The notes under the pieces are model-generated. The model worked only from the letters and a program-made list of their open reading frames with translations, ran no database searches and was not told where the DNA came from. A DNA stretch of 64,000 bases from Massilia sp. R2A-15. Its GTDB lineage: Bacteria > Pseudomonadota > Gammaproteobacteria > Burkholderiales > Burkholderiaceae_D. The translations under genes and the position numbers were made by a program. Numbering within the stretch: position 1 is the stretch's first letter; each line of letters opens with the position of its first letter. The stretch covers positions 4,030,001 to 4,094,000 of the forward strand of contig NZ_CP131935.1 in NCBI RefSeq assembly GCF_030704305.1, in the 5' to 3' direction. Shown here one piece after another: positions 27,352 through 34,592 of the stretch.

Positions 27352-28383
27352 TCAGATTCTGACGCAGATGACGCTGTCGCCGGGGGCCACCATCAGCGCA
27401 TCGAGCGCGTCCTGCGCCAGATACACCACCTCGCCCGTTTCGACCGATGGGCAGGTCGTGGTGATGGCGCGGAAGTTCTGCTCGCTGCTGGCGGCGATCG
27501 CGTAGGTCGCCAGCGCGTCGCAGGCGGCGCCCGGTTCGGCCAGCGCCACTTGGCGGATCACCGAGCCGGTGAAGGAACGCAGCGAATTCTTGTGGGCCTG
27601 CAGGATCGGGCCGCCGTCGAAGATGTCGACGTAGTCGTCGGCCTCGAAGCCTTCCTCGGTGAGCAGGTCGAAGGCGAGCTGGCCGTCGGGATGGATCTGG
27701 CCCATCACCGCCTGCGCGTCGCCCGGCAGCAGCGGCACGTACACCGGGTAGTGCGGCATCAGCTCGACGATCAGGGTGCGGTTGCGGGCGCCGCCGATGA
27801 CGCGTTCGGCGTCGAGGAAATCCATCTTGAAGAATTTGCGGCCCAGCGCGTCCCAGAACGGCGACGAGCCTTTGTCGTCGGTGACGCCGGCCAGCGGGAC
27901 GAAGAAGCGGTCGCCGAAGCGGTGCGGCGCGAGCACGGCGAACAGCAGGCGCGCGCGCGACAGCAGCGCCGCTTCGATGCCGGCGGCTTCGCGCTCGCGC
28001 ACGTAGAAGCCGGAAAGCTGCGAGTAGGCGGTCAGCTCGGAACAGAGCGTGAGCGCGTGGACGCTGTGGCTGATGTTCAGGTCGCGCGAGACCTGCTGGA
28101 TCACGTCGTTGCGGAAGGAGAAGTAGGTGCCGTTCGAACCGGCCGAGGCGTGGATCGCGGCGGTGCCGACGATTTCGCGCGTGGCCTGGTTCTCCAGCAC
28201 GAACAGGTAGGACTCTTCGCTGGGGATGTCCACGTGGGCGGCGAACGAGGCGATCGAACGCTCCACCGAAGCGGCGATTTTCTCGCGCGTCTTCGGCAGC
28301 GTGTGGACACCCGGCATCGTCACCGCCGCCAGCGTTTCGAGGGCGGCGACGTCGGACAGTTCTACCGGACGGACAACGTGCAT
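27352..28383 (-). CDS. aruF: Arginine/ornithine N-succinyltransferase, first subunit
   Basis: A 343-residue AstA-family protein homologous to its downstream neighbour. It begins MHVVRPVELSDVAALETLAA and shares the segments HALTLCSELTAYSQLSGFYV, ARLLFAVLAPHRF, FWDALGRKFFKMDF and GFEADDYVDIFDGGPILQAH. In Pseudomonas the AruF/AruG heteromer succinylates arginine and ornithine. GGGAGT lies just before the ATG. The 32-bp gap after astC and 10-bp gap before aruG support co-transcription. Confidence 0.93.
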   Translation of the reverse strand: MHVVRPVELSDVAALETLAAVTMPGVHTLPKTREKIAASVERSIASFAAHVDIPSEESYLFVLENQATREIVGTAAIHASAGSNGTYFSFRNDVIQQVSRDLNISHSVHALTLCSELTAYSQLSGFYVREREAAGIEAALLSRARLLFAVLAPHRFGDRFFVPLAGVTDDKGSSPFWDALGRKFFKMDFLDAERVIGGARNRTLIVELMPHYPVYVPLLPGDAQAVMGQIHPDGQLAFDLLTEEGFEADDYVDIFDGGPILQAHKNSLRSFTGSVIRQVALAEPGAACDALATYAIAASSEQNFRAITTTCPSVETGEVVYLAQDALDALMVAPGDSVICVRI

Positions 28384-28415
28384 GGGGACTCCCTTGGAAG
28401 GTCCGATGTGGGCGG

Positions 28416-29660
28416 TCAGACGGCGGCCAGGATGGCGTCGGCGGCGGCGCGCATGATGCGGTCGGCTTCGGCGATCTGCTCGTCGGAGACGATCAGGGCC
28501 GGCGCCAGGCGGATCACGTCGGGGCCGGCGATCAGCAGCATCAGGCCGAGGGCTTCGGCGGCCTTGGTGTAATCCTTGGCGCGGCCCTTGAAGGCGTCGG
28601 CGACCGGCAGGCCAATCAGCAGGCCCTGGCCGCGCACCTTGCCGAACAGCTGCGGGTAGTCGGCCGCGAGCTTTTCGAGGTTGGCGAACAGCTTTGCGCT
28701 GGCCTGCTTGACGCGCGCCAGGAAGGCCGGCTGGTTGATCGTCTCGACCACGTTCAGCGCGACGGTCGCGGCCAGCGGGTTGCCGCCGTAGGTGGTGCCG
28801 TGCGATCCGACGCTGAAGTGTTCGGCGATTGCGGTGGTGGTCAGCATGGCGCCGATCGGGTAGCCGTTGCCGAGCGCCTTGGCGGTGGTCAGGATGTCAG
28901 GGGTGACGCCGGTTTCCATGTAGGCGTACAGGGAGCCGGTGCGGCCGACGCCGGACTGGACTTCGTCGAACACCAGCAGCGCGCCGGTTTCGTCGCAGCG
29001 TTCGCGCAGCGCTTTCAGGAAAGCAGGGTCGCCCGGGATCACGCCGCCCTCGCCCTGGATCGGCTCGACGATCACGGCCGCGACGTCATCGGTGATGGCG
29101 GCGCGCGCGGCGGCGATGTCGTTGTATGGGATGTGGTTGATCTCCTGCGGCAGCGGCTCGAAGCCTTCGGTGTACTTCGGCTGGCCGCCGACCGAGACGG
29201 TGAACAGGGTGCGGCCGTGGAACGACGACAGGCAGGACACGATGCGCGACTTGTGGGCGCCGAACTTGGCGTGGGCGTATTTGCGGGCCAGCTTCAGGGC
29301 CGCTTCGTTGGCTTCGGCGCCGGAGTTGCAGAAGAAGGCGCGGTCGGCGAAGGTGGCGTCGGTCAGGGCCAGGGCCAGGCGCAGGACGGGCTCGTTGGTG
29401 TAGCCGTTGCCGAGGTGCCAGAGCGTGTTGATCTGCTTGGTGAGGGCGTCGACCAGGGCCGGGTGGGCGTGGCCGAGGCTGGTGACGGCGATGCCGGCGG
29501 TGAAATCGAGGTAATGCTTGCCGTTCTGGTCCCACAGGTCCAGGCCGGAGGCGCGCACTGGCACCATCGCCGCCGGGGCGTAGGTGGGGACCAGTACTTC
29601 GTCGAAAGTCTGCCTCGTGACAGGCCGCGTGGTGACACCCGATTCAAGCTTTGCGTTCAT
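28416..29660 (-). CDS. astC: Succinylornithine / acetylornithine aminotransferase
   Basis: A 414-residue class-III PLP aminotransferase. It converts succinylornithine and 2-oxoglutarate to succinylglutamate semialdehyde and glutamate; the same family serves as ArgD in arginine synthesis. Motifs: [50 protein letters not shown] and [16 protein letters not shown] with the PLP lysine. First position in the AST operon favours the catabolic role, although a dual role is possible. The ATG taken (MNAKLESG) follows AGGA by five bases; an ATG four codons upstream is less well placed. Confidence 0.93.
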   Translation of the reverse strand: MNAKLESGVTTRPVTRQTFDEVLVPTYAPAAMVPVRASGLDLWDQNGKHYLDFTAGIAVTSLGHAHPALVDALTKQINTLWHLGNGYTNEPVLRLALALTDATFADRAFFCNSGAEANEAALKLARKYAHAKFGAHKSRIVSCLSSFHGRTLFTVSVGGQPKYTEGFEPLPQEINHIPYNDIAAARAAITDDVAAVIVEPIQGEGGVIPGDPAFLKALRERCDETGALLVFDEVQSGVGRTGSLYAYMETGVTPDILTTAKALGNGYPIGAMLTTTAIAEHFSVGSHGTTYGGNPLAATVALNVVETINQPAFLARVKQASAKLFANLEKLAADYPQLFGKVRGQGLLIGLPVADAFKGRAKDYTKAAEALGLMLLIAGPDVIRLAPALIVSDEQIAEADRIMRAAADAILAAV

Positions 29661-29717
29661 GGCATTCCTCATCCAATGTTAGGGTCGCCCGGGCTCGGAC
29701 AGCTGGGCGGATGGCCA

Positions 29718-29760
29718 ATTATAGGAAAGGACGCCGTTGAGTTCTTTTCAATGTGCGACA
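29718..29760 (-). promoter_or_regulatory. Predicted astC promoter with ArgR-like half-site
   Basis: On the - strand a perfect TATAAT lies at 29723-29718 with no recognisable -35. Upstream, TGTCGC-N8-AA spans 29760-29745, which matches the half-site I recall for the AraC-family ArgR of Pseudomonas. With a start of transcription near 29711 the site is centred at about -41, the place expected for a class-II activator that replaces -35 contacts. Confidence 0.5.
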
Positions 29761-29794
29761 GGCATTTTCATTTTTCGTCGTTGCCATAAAACCC

Positions 29795-29882
29795 GGGTCA
29801 GACCGGTTGGTCTGACCACTTGGTCTGACCCAAGGGGGAATATCGCGTTTTGGCAGTCGGGTCAGACCAACTGGTCTGACCC
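29795..29882. repeat. GGTCAGACC palindrome array beside the RAYT gene
   Basis: GGGTCAGACC-GGTT-GGTCTGACC at 29795-29817 is followed by another TTGGTCTGACCC half. A perfect 24-bp palindrome (GGGTCAGACCA, AC, TGGTCTGACCC) lies at 29859-29882. The stop codon of the RAYT gene is inside the last palindrome. Confidence 0.85.
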
Positions 29883-30533
29883 TGGTGGGCGTTTGAGCAG
29901 TTCCTGCACCCGGTCGGTGAACGACTGATTGCCCAGCGCCAATCCCCCGTTCGTGGCGCGACGCAACTTCTTCATGGTGTTTTCCCCCAGCACTTCGTTG
30001 AAAAGCGCGCGGTACGCGTGGATCCTTTCATCCGAGCCGCGGCCAAGTCGGAGGTAGAGCTCGTGCGGCGTCACGAGTTCGTTCACTTCACCGTGCGCGT
30101 TGCAGCGGTAGCTCGACCAGTGGTAGTGAAACGGAGCGGCCACCATGCCCGCACGCACCGGGTTGAGCTCGATATAACGCTGGCAGACCATCAGGTAGGT
30201 TTCGCTTTGCACCAGGCAGGATCGGTAACGGCCTTCCCACAACCCGCCAGTGCGCTCGTAGCGGCGGTTGACATAGCGCACGTAGTTTTCGCCAAGCGAC
30301 TTCATCATTGCGCCCGGCCCAGCTTCATCGCTCGGCGTTACCAGCAAGTGGATGTGGTTGCTCATGAGTACATAGGCGTGCAGTTGGCAAGACGATTGCT
30401 TGGCAGCCTTAAGCAGCAAATCGAGATAGACCATGAAATCGCTTCGGTCGAAGAAGCAAATTTGCCGATTGTTGCCGCGTTGCGTGATATGCAGAGGAAT
30501 TTCCGGGATCACCGGACGGGGTTGGCGGGGCAT
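29862..30533 (-). CDS. REP-associated tyrosine transposase (RAYT)
   Basis: A 223-residue Y1/IS200-like HUH nuclease-family protein. Family marks are PEIPLHITQRGNNRQICFF, the HUH motif in MSNHIHLLVTPSDE (His60 and His62), LWEGRYRSCLV and YIELNPVRAGMV, whose Tyr is the proposed catalytic residue. RAYTs are single-copy domesticated transposases that cut and process REP palindromes; they do not usually move themselves like an insertion sequence. The gene lies between GGTCAGACC palindromes on both sides and its last codons (SDQLV, stop) are encoded by one of them. The Shine-Dalgarno is weak (GAG). It sits between the AST operon and its probable regulator. Confidence 0.92.
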   Translation of the reverse strand: MPRQPRPVIPEIPLHITQRGNNRQICFFDRSDFMVYLDLLLKAAKQSSCQLHAYVLMSNHIHLLVTPSDEAGPGAMMKSLGENYVRYVNRRYERTGGLWEGRYRSCLVQSETYLMVCQRYIELNPVRAGMVAAPFHYHWSSYRCNAHGEVNELVTPHELYLRLGRGSDERIHAYRALFNEVLGENTMKKLRRATNGGLALGNQSFTDRVQELLKRPPGSDQLV

Positions 30534-30626
30534 GGGGTGCTCATCAATAAGGATATGAAATTGCTACCCTAGACTTCAACGGCGCCCCGTAACTCGACCG
30601 GCATCAATCGAACGGCAGCTACACCA

Positions 30627-30651
30627 GGGTCTGACCCGCAGGGTCAGACCC
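30627..30651. repeat. GGGTCTGACCC palindrome upstream of the RAYT gene
   Basis: Perfect 11-bp arms GGGTCTGACCC and GGGTCAGACCC with loop GCA, 94 bp before the RAYT start and 7 bp after the AraC-regulator stop. Confidence 0.85.
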
Positions 30652-30657
30652 AACGGC

Positions 30658-31599
30658 TTACGAACTCAACTTGCGTTGGCGCTCTTCGCGCGGCGTATTG
30701 CCGAACAAGGCCCCAAACGCGGTCGAAAAATGCGAGCCCGACGAAAACCCGCACATCAAGCCAACTTGCACAATCGAGTAGTTCGTGTCGAGCAGCAGCT
30801 GGCGCGCGCGCTGGAGCCGCAGCTCGAGGTAGTAGCGCGACGGCAGGCTGCCCAGGTATTGCTTGAACAATCGCTCGAGCTGGCGCCGCGACAGCCCCAC
30901 CAGCCCCGCTATGTCGTCCGTCGACAGCGGCTCTTCGATGTTGGCTTCCATTAGCGTCACCGCCTCGCTCAGCTTGGGCTGCAGCACGCCGAAGCGCGCC
31001 TGCAACGCGACCCGCTGCCGCTCTTCCTTGCCGCGCACGCGGTCGATGCACAGCGCTTCCTTGATGTGCGCCTGCACCGTGGCGCCGAAGATGATCTCGA
31101 CCAGCGCCAGCGCGAAGTCGATACTTGCCGCGCCGCCGCAGCAGGTCAGCCGGTTGTCGTCGATTTCGTACAGGTGCGGCGTGAAGACGGCATGGTCGGC
31201 GCTGGTGTCGACTTCCGCGTACAGCGCCCACGGCAGCGCCGTGCGCACGCCATTGAGCACGCCGCCTTCGGCCAGCCACAGCACGCCGGCGCCGACCCCG
31301 CCCCAGAACGGCGCCGCACGCAGCCGCGAATACACCGTGCGGCTGTTGGCGGGCTTGAGTCCCGCTTCCGATTCGTCCGCCACCAGCAGCACGATGTGCC
31401 AGTGCCGCACCGCGTCGGCGCCAAACTTGTCAGGCGTGCGCACGTCCACGTGCAGGCGCTCCGGCCCCAGCAGCTTGGCGGCGAGCCGCAGCGGCTGGTA
31501 CAGGCCGGACCAGGTCAGCGAGTCCGGCTCGCCGGCGTTGACCAGCAGGACGCGCAGCGGCTTTTCATGCGCCAGGCGGGCGAGATCGGACAGCGGCAT
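30658..31599 (-). CDS. AraC/GlxA-family regulator, ArgR-like
   Basis: A 313-residue transcription factor. Residues 15-180 form a DJ-1/PfpI-like domain (VLLVNAGEPDSL, WGGVGAGVLWLAEGGVL) that probably senses a ligand. The C-terminal 100 residues hold two helix-turn-helix motifs: STDDIAGLVGLSRRQLERLFKQY and YSIVQVGLMCGFSSGSHFSTAFG, then FGNTPREERQRKL. This layout and sequence resemble ArgR of Pseudomonas, which senses arginine and activates aru genes. The nearby AST operon fits that role. It follows the DMT exporter gene by 9 bp, so the two probably form an operon. Confidence 0.85.
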   Translation of the reverse strand: MPLSDLARLAHEKPLRVLLVNAGEPDSLTWSGLYQPLRLAAKLLGPERLHVDVRTPDKFGADAVRHWHIVLLVADESEAGLKPANSRTVYSRLRAAPFWGGVGAGVLWLAEGGVLNGVRTALPWALYAEVDTSADHAVFTPHLYEIDDNRLTCCGGAASIDFALALVEIIFGATVQAHIKEALCIDRVRGKEERQRVALQARFGVLQPKLSEAVTLMEANIEEPLSTDDIAGLVGLSRRQLERLFKQYLGSLPSRYYLELRLQRARQLLLDTNYSIVQVGLMCGFSSGSHFSTAFGALFGNTPREERQRKLSS

Positions 31600-31608
31600 C
31601 GCCGGTCG

Positions 31609-32526
31609 TTATTCGGGCGCGAGCGCGGCCGCCGGACGCGGCGTGGCCGCATTCCATTGGCTGACGATCATGCCGGCGATCAGCAGCGCCGCGCCGACCC
31701 AGCCGCGCGCCGTCATCGTCTCGCCCAGCCAGAAGTAGGCGAAGAAGGCCGCCGCCGCCGGCTCGAACGAGTAGATCACCGCCGCTTCATTGGCCGACGC
31801 GCGCGACTGGCCCCAGCTTTGCAGCGAGATGATCGCCGCCGTCGCCACCACGCCCAGGTACACCAGCTTGAGCGTGTAGGTCGCCAGGCCCTGGCCGATG
31901 TATTCCCAGTAATTGGCAAAGTCCTGGCTGGCGTCGATGGTGGTGCGCGGCACTTCGCGCGCCAGAAGCCAGATCGCCGCGCACAGGGCGACCGTGAGGA
32001 TCTGCATCGCGGTGAGCGTCATCAGGCGCGACGCGCGCCGGGTGCGGAATGCCATCATCTTGATGTACAGGCCAAAGGCGAACGCACTGGCCAGCGCCAG
32101 CGTGTCGCCGCGCCCCCATGCGCCGCCGTCCCAGCACAGCGCCGCCAGACCCGCCACGGCGAGCACCAGCGCCAGCACGATGCGCTTTTCCGGCAGCTTG
32201 CCCGACGCCAGGCCCAGCAGCGGCACCACCAGCACCGACAGGCCGCAGATGAAGGCGTTGCGGTTGGAGGTGGTCAGCGCCAGCCCCTCGACCTGGAACA
32301 CGTAGCAGAAGAACAGCAGCACGCCCAGCAGGCCGCCCGACACCAGGTCGTCGCGCCCCGGCTTCCACAGGAACGGCGAAAGCAGCACCGCGGCGATCGC
32401 GAAGCGGATGAAGATGATCCATTGCGCCGAAAAATACAGCGTCAGCCCTTTCATGGCAGGAAAAGTGGTTCCCCACACCAGGGTGACGAGCAGCAGGGCG
32501 AGGATGCCGCGGAACTGATGGGTCAT
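31609..32526 (-). CDS. DMT-superfamily (EamA) transporter
   Basis: A 305-residue inner-membrane protein with ten predicted helices in two EamA repeats, beginning MTHQFRGILALLLVTLVWGTTF. The repeats show VWGTTFPAMKG and, in the second half, VIYSFEPAAAAFFAYFWLGE, a strong EamA signature. Members export amino acids or other metabolites. Pairing with the ArgR-like regulator suggests an amino acid, but this is inference. The chosen ATG gives the family start; a longer frame would pass into the intergenic promoter region. It is divergent from a MarR regulator. Confidence 0.9.
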   Translation of the reverse strand: MTHQFRGILALLLVTLVWGTTFPAMKGLTLYFSAQWIIFIRFAIAAVLLSPFLWKPGRDDLVSGGLLGVLLFFCYVFQVEGLALTTSNRNAFICGLSVLVVPLLGLASGKLPEKRIVLALVLAVAGLAALCWDGGAWGRGDTLALASAFAFGLYIKMMAFRTRRASRLMTLTAMQILTVALCAAIWLLAREVPRTTIDASQDFANYWEYIGQGLATYTLKLVYLGVVATAAIISLQSWGQSRASANEAAVIYSFEPAAAAFFAYFWLGETMTARGWVGAALLIAGMIVSQWNAATPRPAAALAPE

Positions 32527-32599
32527 GAATGTCTCGGCGTCGATTTGATAATAATAGGCGTATGGTAACTGCCTCGGCCATAAAACGCGAACGCGCCAT

Positions 32600-32637
32600 T
32601 CCGGCAACAAGGCGCGGCCAGCTATAATCATCGCTTA
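32600..32637 (+). promoter_or_regulatory. Promoter of the MarR gene, predicted leaderless transcript
   Basis: A perfect TATAAT at 32623-32628 ends eight bases before the ATG, so transcription should begin at or next to the start codon. The -35 region (TTCCGG, 18 bp upstream) is weak, and no Shine-Dalgarno can fit. Confidence 0.6.
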
Positions 32638-33104
32638 TGGGGGAACGATACTTACGCAGTGTCCGCTTGCTGGCGGAGTGCATGCAGGGCTTCGAGCGCT
32701 TTTCGGGCGAGTCGGTGCGCCAGTGCGGGCTCACGCACGCCCAGTTCGATATCATCGCCACCCTGGGCAACACGGCCGGGATGACCTACAAGGAACTGGG
32801 CGAACGCACGCTGATCACCAAGGGCACCCTGACGGGCGTCATCGACCGCCTGGAACAGAAGGGCCTGGTCGCGCGCACCCGCAGCGGCGACGACAAGCGC
32901 TCGTTCTTCGTCAGCCTCACGCCCAGCGGCGCCGCCCTGTTCAGCGAGGTGTTCCCGACGGTGGTGGCGCACGGCAAGCAGCTGTTCGCCGGCTGCAGCG
33001 ACGCCGAGTTCGACGCCATCGACCAGGCCCTGTCCAGGCTCAAGCAGCTGATCTCCCACGCGGGCCACTCCCCTTCAACCTCACCCTTCAAGGAAGAACA
33101 ATGA
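32637..33104 (+). CDS. MarR-family transcriptional regulator
   Basis: A 155-residue winged-helix repressor. The core AGMTYKELGERTLITKGTLTGVIDRLEQKGLVARTRSGDDKRS holds the recognition helix and the beta wing with the conserved D-x-R. It is divergent from the EamA exporter, the usual place for a MarR gene that controls its neighbour. Its last codons overlap the next gene by 4 bp (ATGA), so both are translated together. The ligand is unknown. Confidence 0.9.
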   Translation: MGERYLRSVRLLAECMQGFERFSGESVRQCGLTHAQFDIIATLGNTAGMTYKELGERTLITKGTLTGVIDRLEQKGLVARTRSGDDKRSFFVSLTPSGAALFSEVFPTVVAHGKQLFAGCSDAEFDAIDQALSRLKQLISHAGHSPSTSPFKEEQ

Positions 33105-33382
33105 AAACTGCCCTGCTCGACGGCGTCACGCCGGCCAAGATCGATAAACAAATCATCGGCAACCTGTTGCTGGACGTCGCGTCCGTCGCCGATGTGCGCC
33201 AGGAAAAACTGCTGATCGGCGTGCGCAACGAAGCCGGCCAGATCTACCGCCTGATCGGCGCGCCCAAGGCCAACAACTACACGAATGCCGTGGAAGAGCT
33301 GGAAGACCTGGGCCTGGTGGACGAACTGCAGGACACCGAAGATCCGCAGGAAGGCTGCGACGCGATCTTCTCGGCGCCTTGA
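33101..33382 (+). CDS. Conserved-looking small protein coupled to MarR
   Basis: A 93-residue acidic protein, MKTALLDGVTPAKIDKQIIG at the start and ending GCDAIFSAP. It begins with the ATGA overlap of the MarR stop and has AAGGAAG before the ATG. Predicted helices alternate with the YRLIGAPKANNY loop; no membrane segment, signal peptide or known motif was recognised. The N-terminal KIDKQIIGNLLLDVASVADVR part may be a small helical domain. It may modulate the regulator, but nothing in the sequence proves that. Confidence 0.7.
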   Translation: MKTALLDGVTPAKIDKQIIGNLLLDVASVADVRQEKLLIGVRNEAGQIYRLIGAPKANNYTNAVEELEDLGLVDELQDTEDPQEGCDAIFSAP

Positions 33383-33431
33383 TCCACGCCAGCGCTGTGG
33401 CAAAAAAGATGCTTTTGAGAACGCTTTAACG

Positions 33432-33468
33432 CCAGGCGGTCCGTTTATTGGGAGTATAATTTTTCCCA
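33432..33468 (+). promoter_or_regulatory. Promoter of the HDOD gene, predicted leaderless transcript
   Basis: A perfect TATAAT at 33455-33460 lies seven bases before the ATG, placing the start of transcription on the start codon. No clear -35 is visible. Confidence 0.55.
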
Positions 33469-34301
33469 TGGACAGACTCGAAGCCTTCAAAAGCATTGCC
33501 GCCCAAGCAGGACGCGGCGAGCTCACCTTCCCGACCAACGTCGACGCCACCCTCAAGCTGCAGCGCGCCCTGAGTGACCCGGACCTGCACGCGGACGAGG
33601 CTGCCCGCCTGGTGCAGGCCGAGCCGCTGCTGGCCGCGCGCACGGTGGCGATCGCCAACTCGGCCGCTTACAAGCGCTCCGGCAGCGACGTCACCAATGT
33701 GCGCGCCGCCGTGCAGCGCGTCGGATTTCGCACCCTCAATGCGCTGGCGGCGGCAGTCATCGTCCGCCAGCTCGACAGCAAGATTACCCAACCGGACCTG
33801 CGCGCCAAGGCCGACCAGTTGTGGAAGCACTCCGCCCACGTCGCCGCCTTGTCGCAAGTGATCGCGCGGCGCGTCACCCATGTCGATCCGGAAACAGCAC
33901 TGTTTGCCGGCATTGTGCACGAGGTCGGCGGTTTCTACCTGCTGTCGCGCGCGGCCGAGTTTCCCGGCCTGCTCGATGGCGATCCGGAAGAATGGATTGA
34001 ATTTGGCGAAATGGAAATTGGCCGCGGCGTGCTGAAAAAGCTTGGCGTGCCGCCAGCCGTGATGGATGCCATCGAAGCCATGTGGAACGGCATGCGCGCG
34101 CTGCCGCCCGAAACGCTTGGCGACACGCTGATGCTGGCCAACGACTTGGCGCCGCTGCCGTCGCCGCTGCACGTGCGCGCCGGCGCGACGACGCTGCAAT
34201 CGGCGGCCACCATCGACTTCGTCACCGGCGACGGCACCCTGGCCGCGATCCTCGAAGAATCGGCGGAAGAAGTCAGCAGCCTGAGCGCAGCGCTGTTTTA
34301 A
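33468..34301 (+). CDS. HDOD-domain protein
   Basis: A 277-residue cytoplasmic protein of the HDOD family, a degenerate relative of HD phosphohydrolases used as a signalling scaffold. Typical segments are LVQAEPLLAARTVAIANSAAY, VTNVRAAVQRVGFRTLNALA, LWKHSAHVAALSQVIAR and ETALFAGIVHEVGGFYLLSRA, where the catalytic HD pair has become HE. No sensor or output domain is attached. The role cannot be told from sequence. The frame is open well upstream, but the ATG lies directly after a TATAAT box, which argues for this start. Confidence 0.88.
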   Translation: MDRLEAFKSIAAQAGRGELTFPTNVDATLKLQRALSDPDLHADEAARLVQAEPLLAARTVAIANSAAYKRSGSDVTNVRAAVQRVGFRTLNALAAAVIVRQLDSKITQPDLRAKADQLWKHSAHVAALSQVIARRVTHVDPETALFAGIVHEVGGFYLLSRAAEFPGLLDGDPEEWIEFGEMEIGRGVLKKLGVPPAVMDAIEAMWNGMRALPPETLGDTLMLANDLAPLPSPLHVRAGATTLQSAATIDFVTGDGTLAAILEESAEEVSSLSAALF

Positions 34302-34318
34302 GCCTGCGACCGACACCT

Positions 34319-34345
34319 GGGGTCAGGTCCGCCGGACCTGACCCC
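34319..34345. repeat. Perfect REP-like palindrome
   Basis: Arms GGGGTCAGGTCCG and CGGACCTGACCCC around a single C, 17 bp after the HDOD stop. It is the most symmetrical copy in the window. Confidence 0.85.
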
Positions 34346-34390
34346 GACGTTGCGCGACGCCGCCCGATCCGACCTGAAGACAGCATTCCA

Positions 34391-34423
34391 CAAAAAAAAT
34401 GCCCACTCTCGAAAGAGCGGGCC
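34391..34423 (-). terminator. Second intrinsic terminator downstream of secF
   Basis: Read on the - strand: stem GCCCGCTCT / AGAGTGGGC (one G-U pair) with a TTCG tetraloop followed by ATTTTTTTT. Confidence 0.8.
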
Positions 34424-34543
34424 TAAGTCCAAAACTAGGGATGTCCTGAAAGAGACAGTTCCACTATAGTTTTCCGATGGCTCTTCTTCTGTGCGTTGGC
34501 CCACACAAATCGAAAATAGTTAGAAATGCCCGACGTGCGGCAA

Positions 34544-34571
34544 TAAAAAAAGGGCAACCTCGGCTGCCCTT
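34544..34571 (-). terminator. First intrinsic terminator downstream of secF
   Basis: Read on the - strand: stem AGGGCA / TGCCCT with an 8-base loop followed by seven T. It ends the queA-tgt-yajC-secD-secF operon. Confidence 0.85.
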
Positions 34572-34592
34572 CCCTTTGAACTTTCCGGTCGC

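Larger units (their letters stand above)
34302..34592. other. 291-bp intergenic region between convergent genes
   Basis: It holds a perfect 13-1-13 bp REP-like palindrome at 34319-34345 and two terminators for secF transcription. The bases between (34426-34540) show no gene and no repeat that I recognise. Confidence 0.7.

Noticed and set aside
29862..30533. Complete IS200/IS605 insertion sequence
   Set aside because: There is no accessory TnpB, no typical IS ends, and the protein has the RAYT signature (YIELNPVRAG); palindromes around it fit a REP system better.
34426..34540. Possible small RNA or gene between the REP palindrome and secF
   Set aside because: No stem-loop with T-tract of its own, no promoter pair and no credible reading frame; only the two secF terminators are supported.
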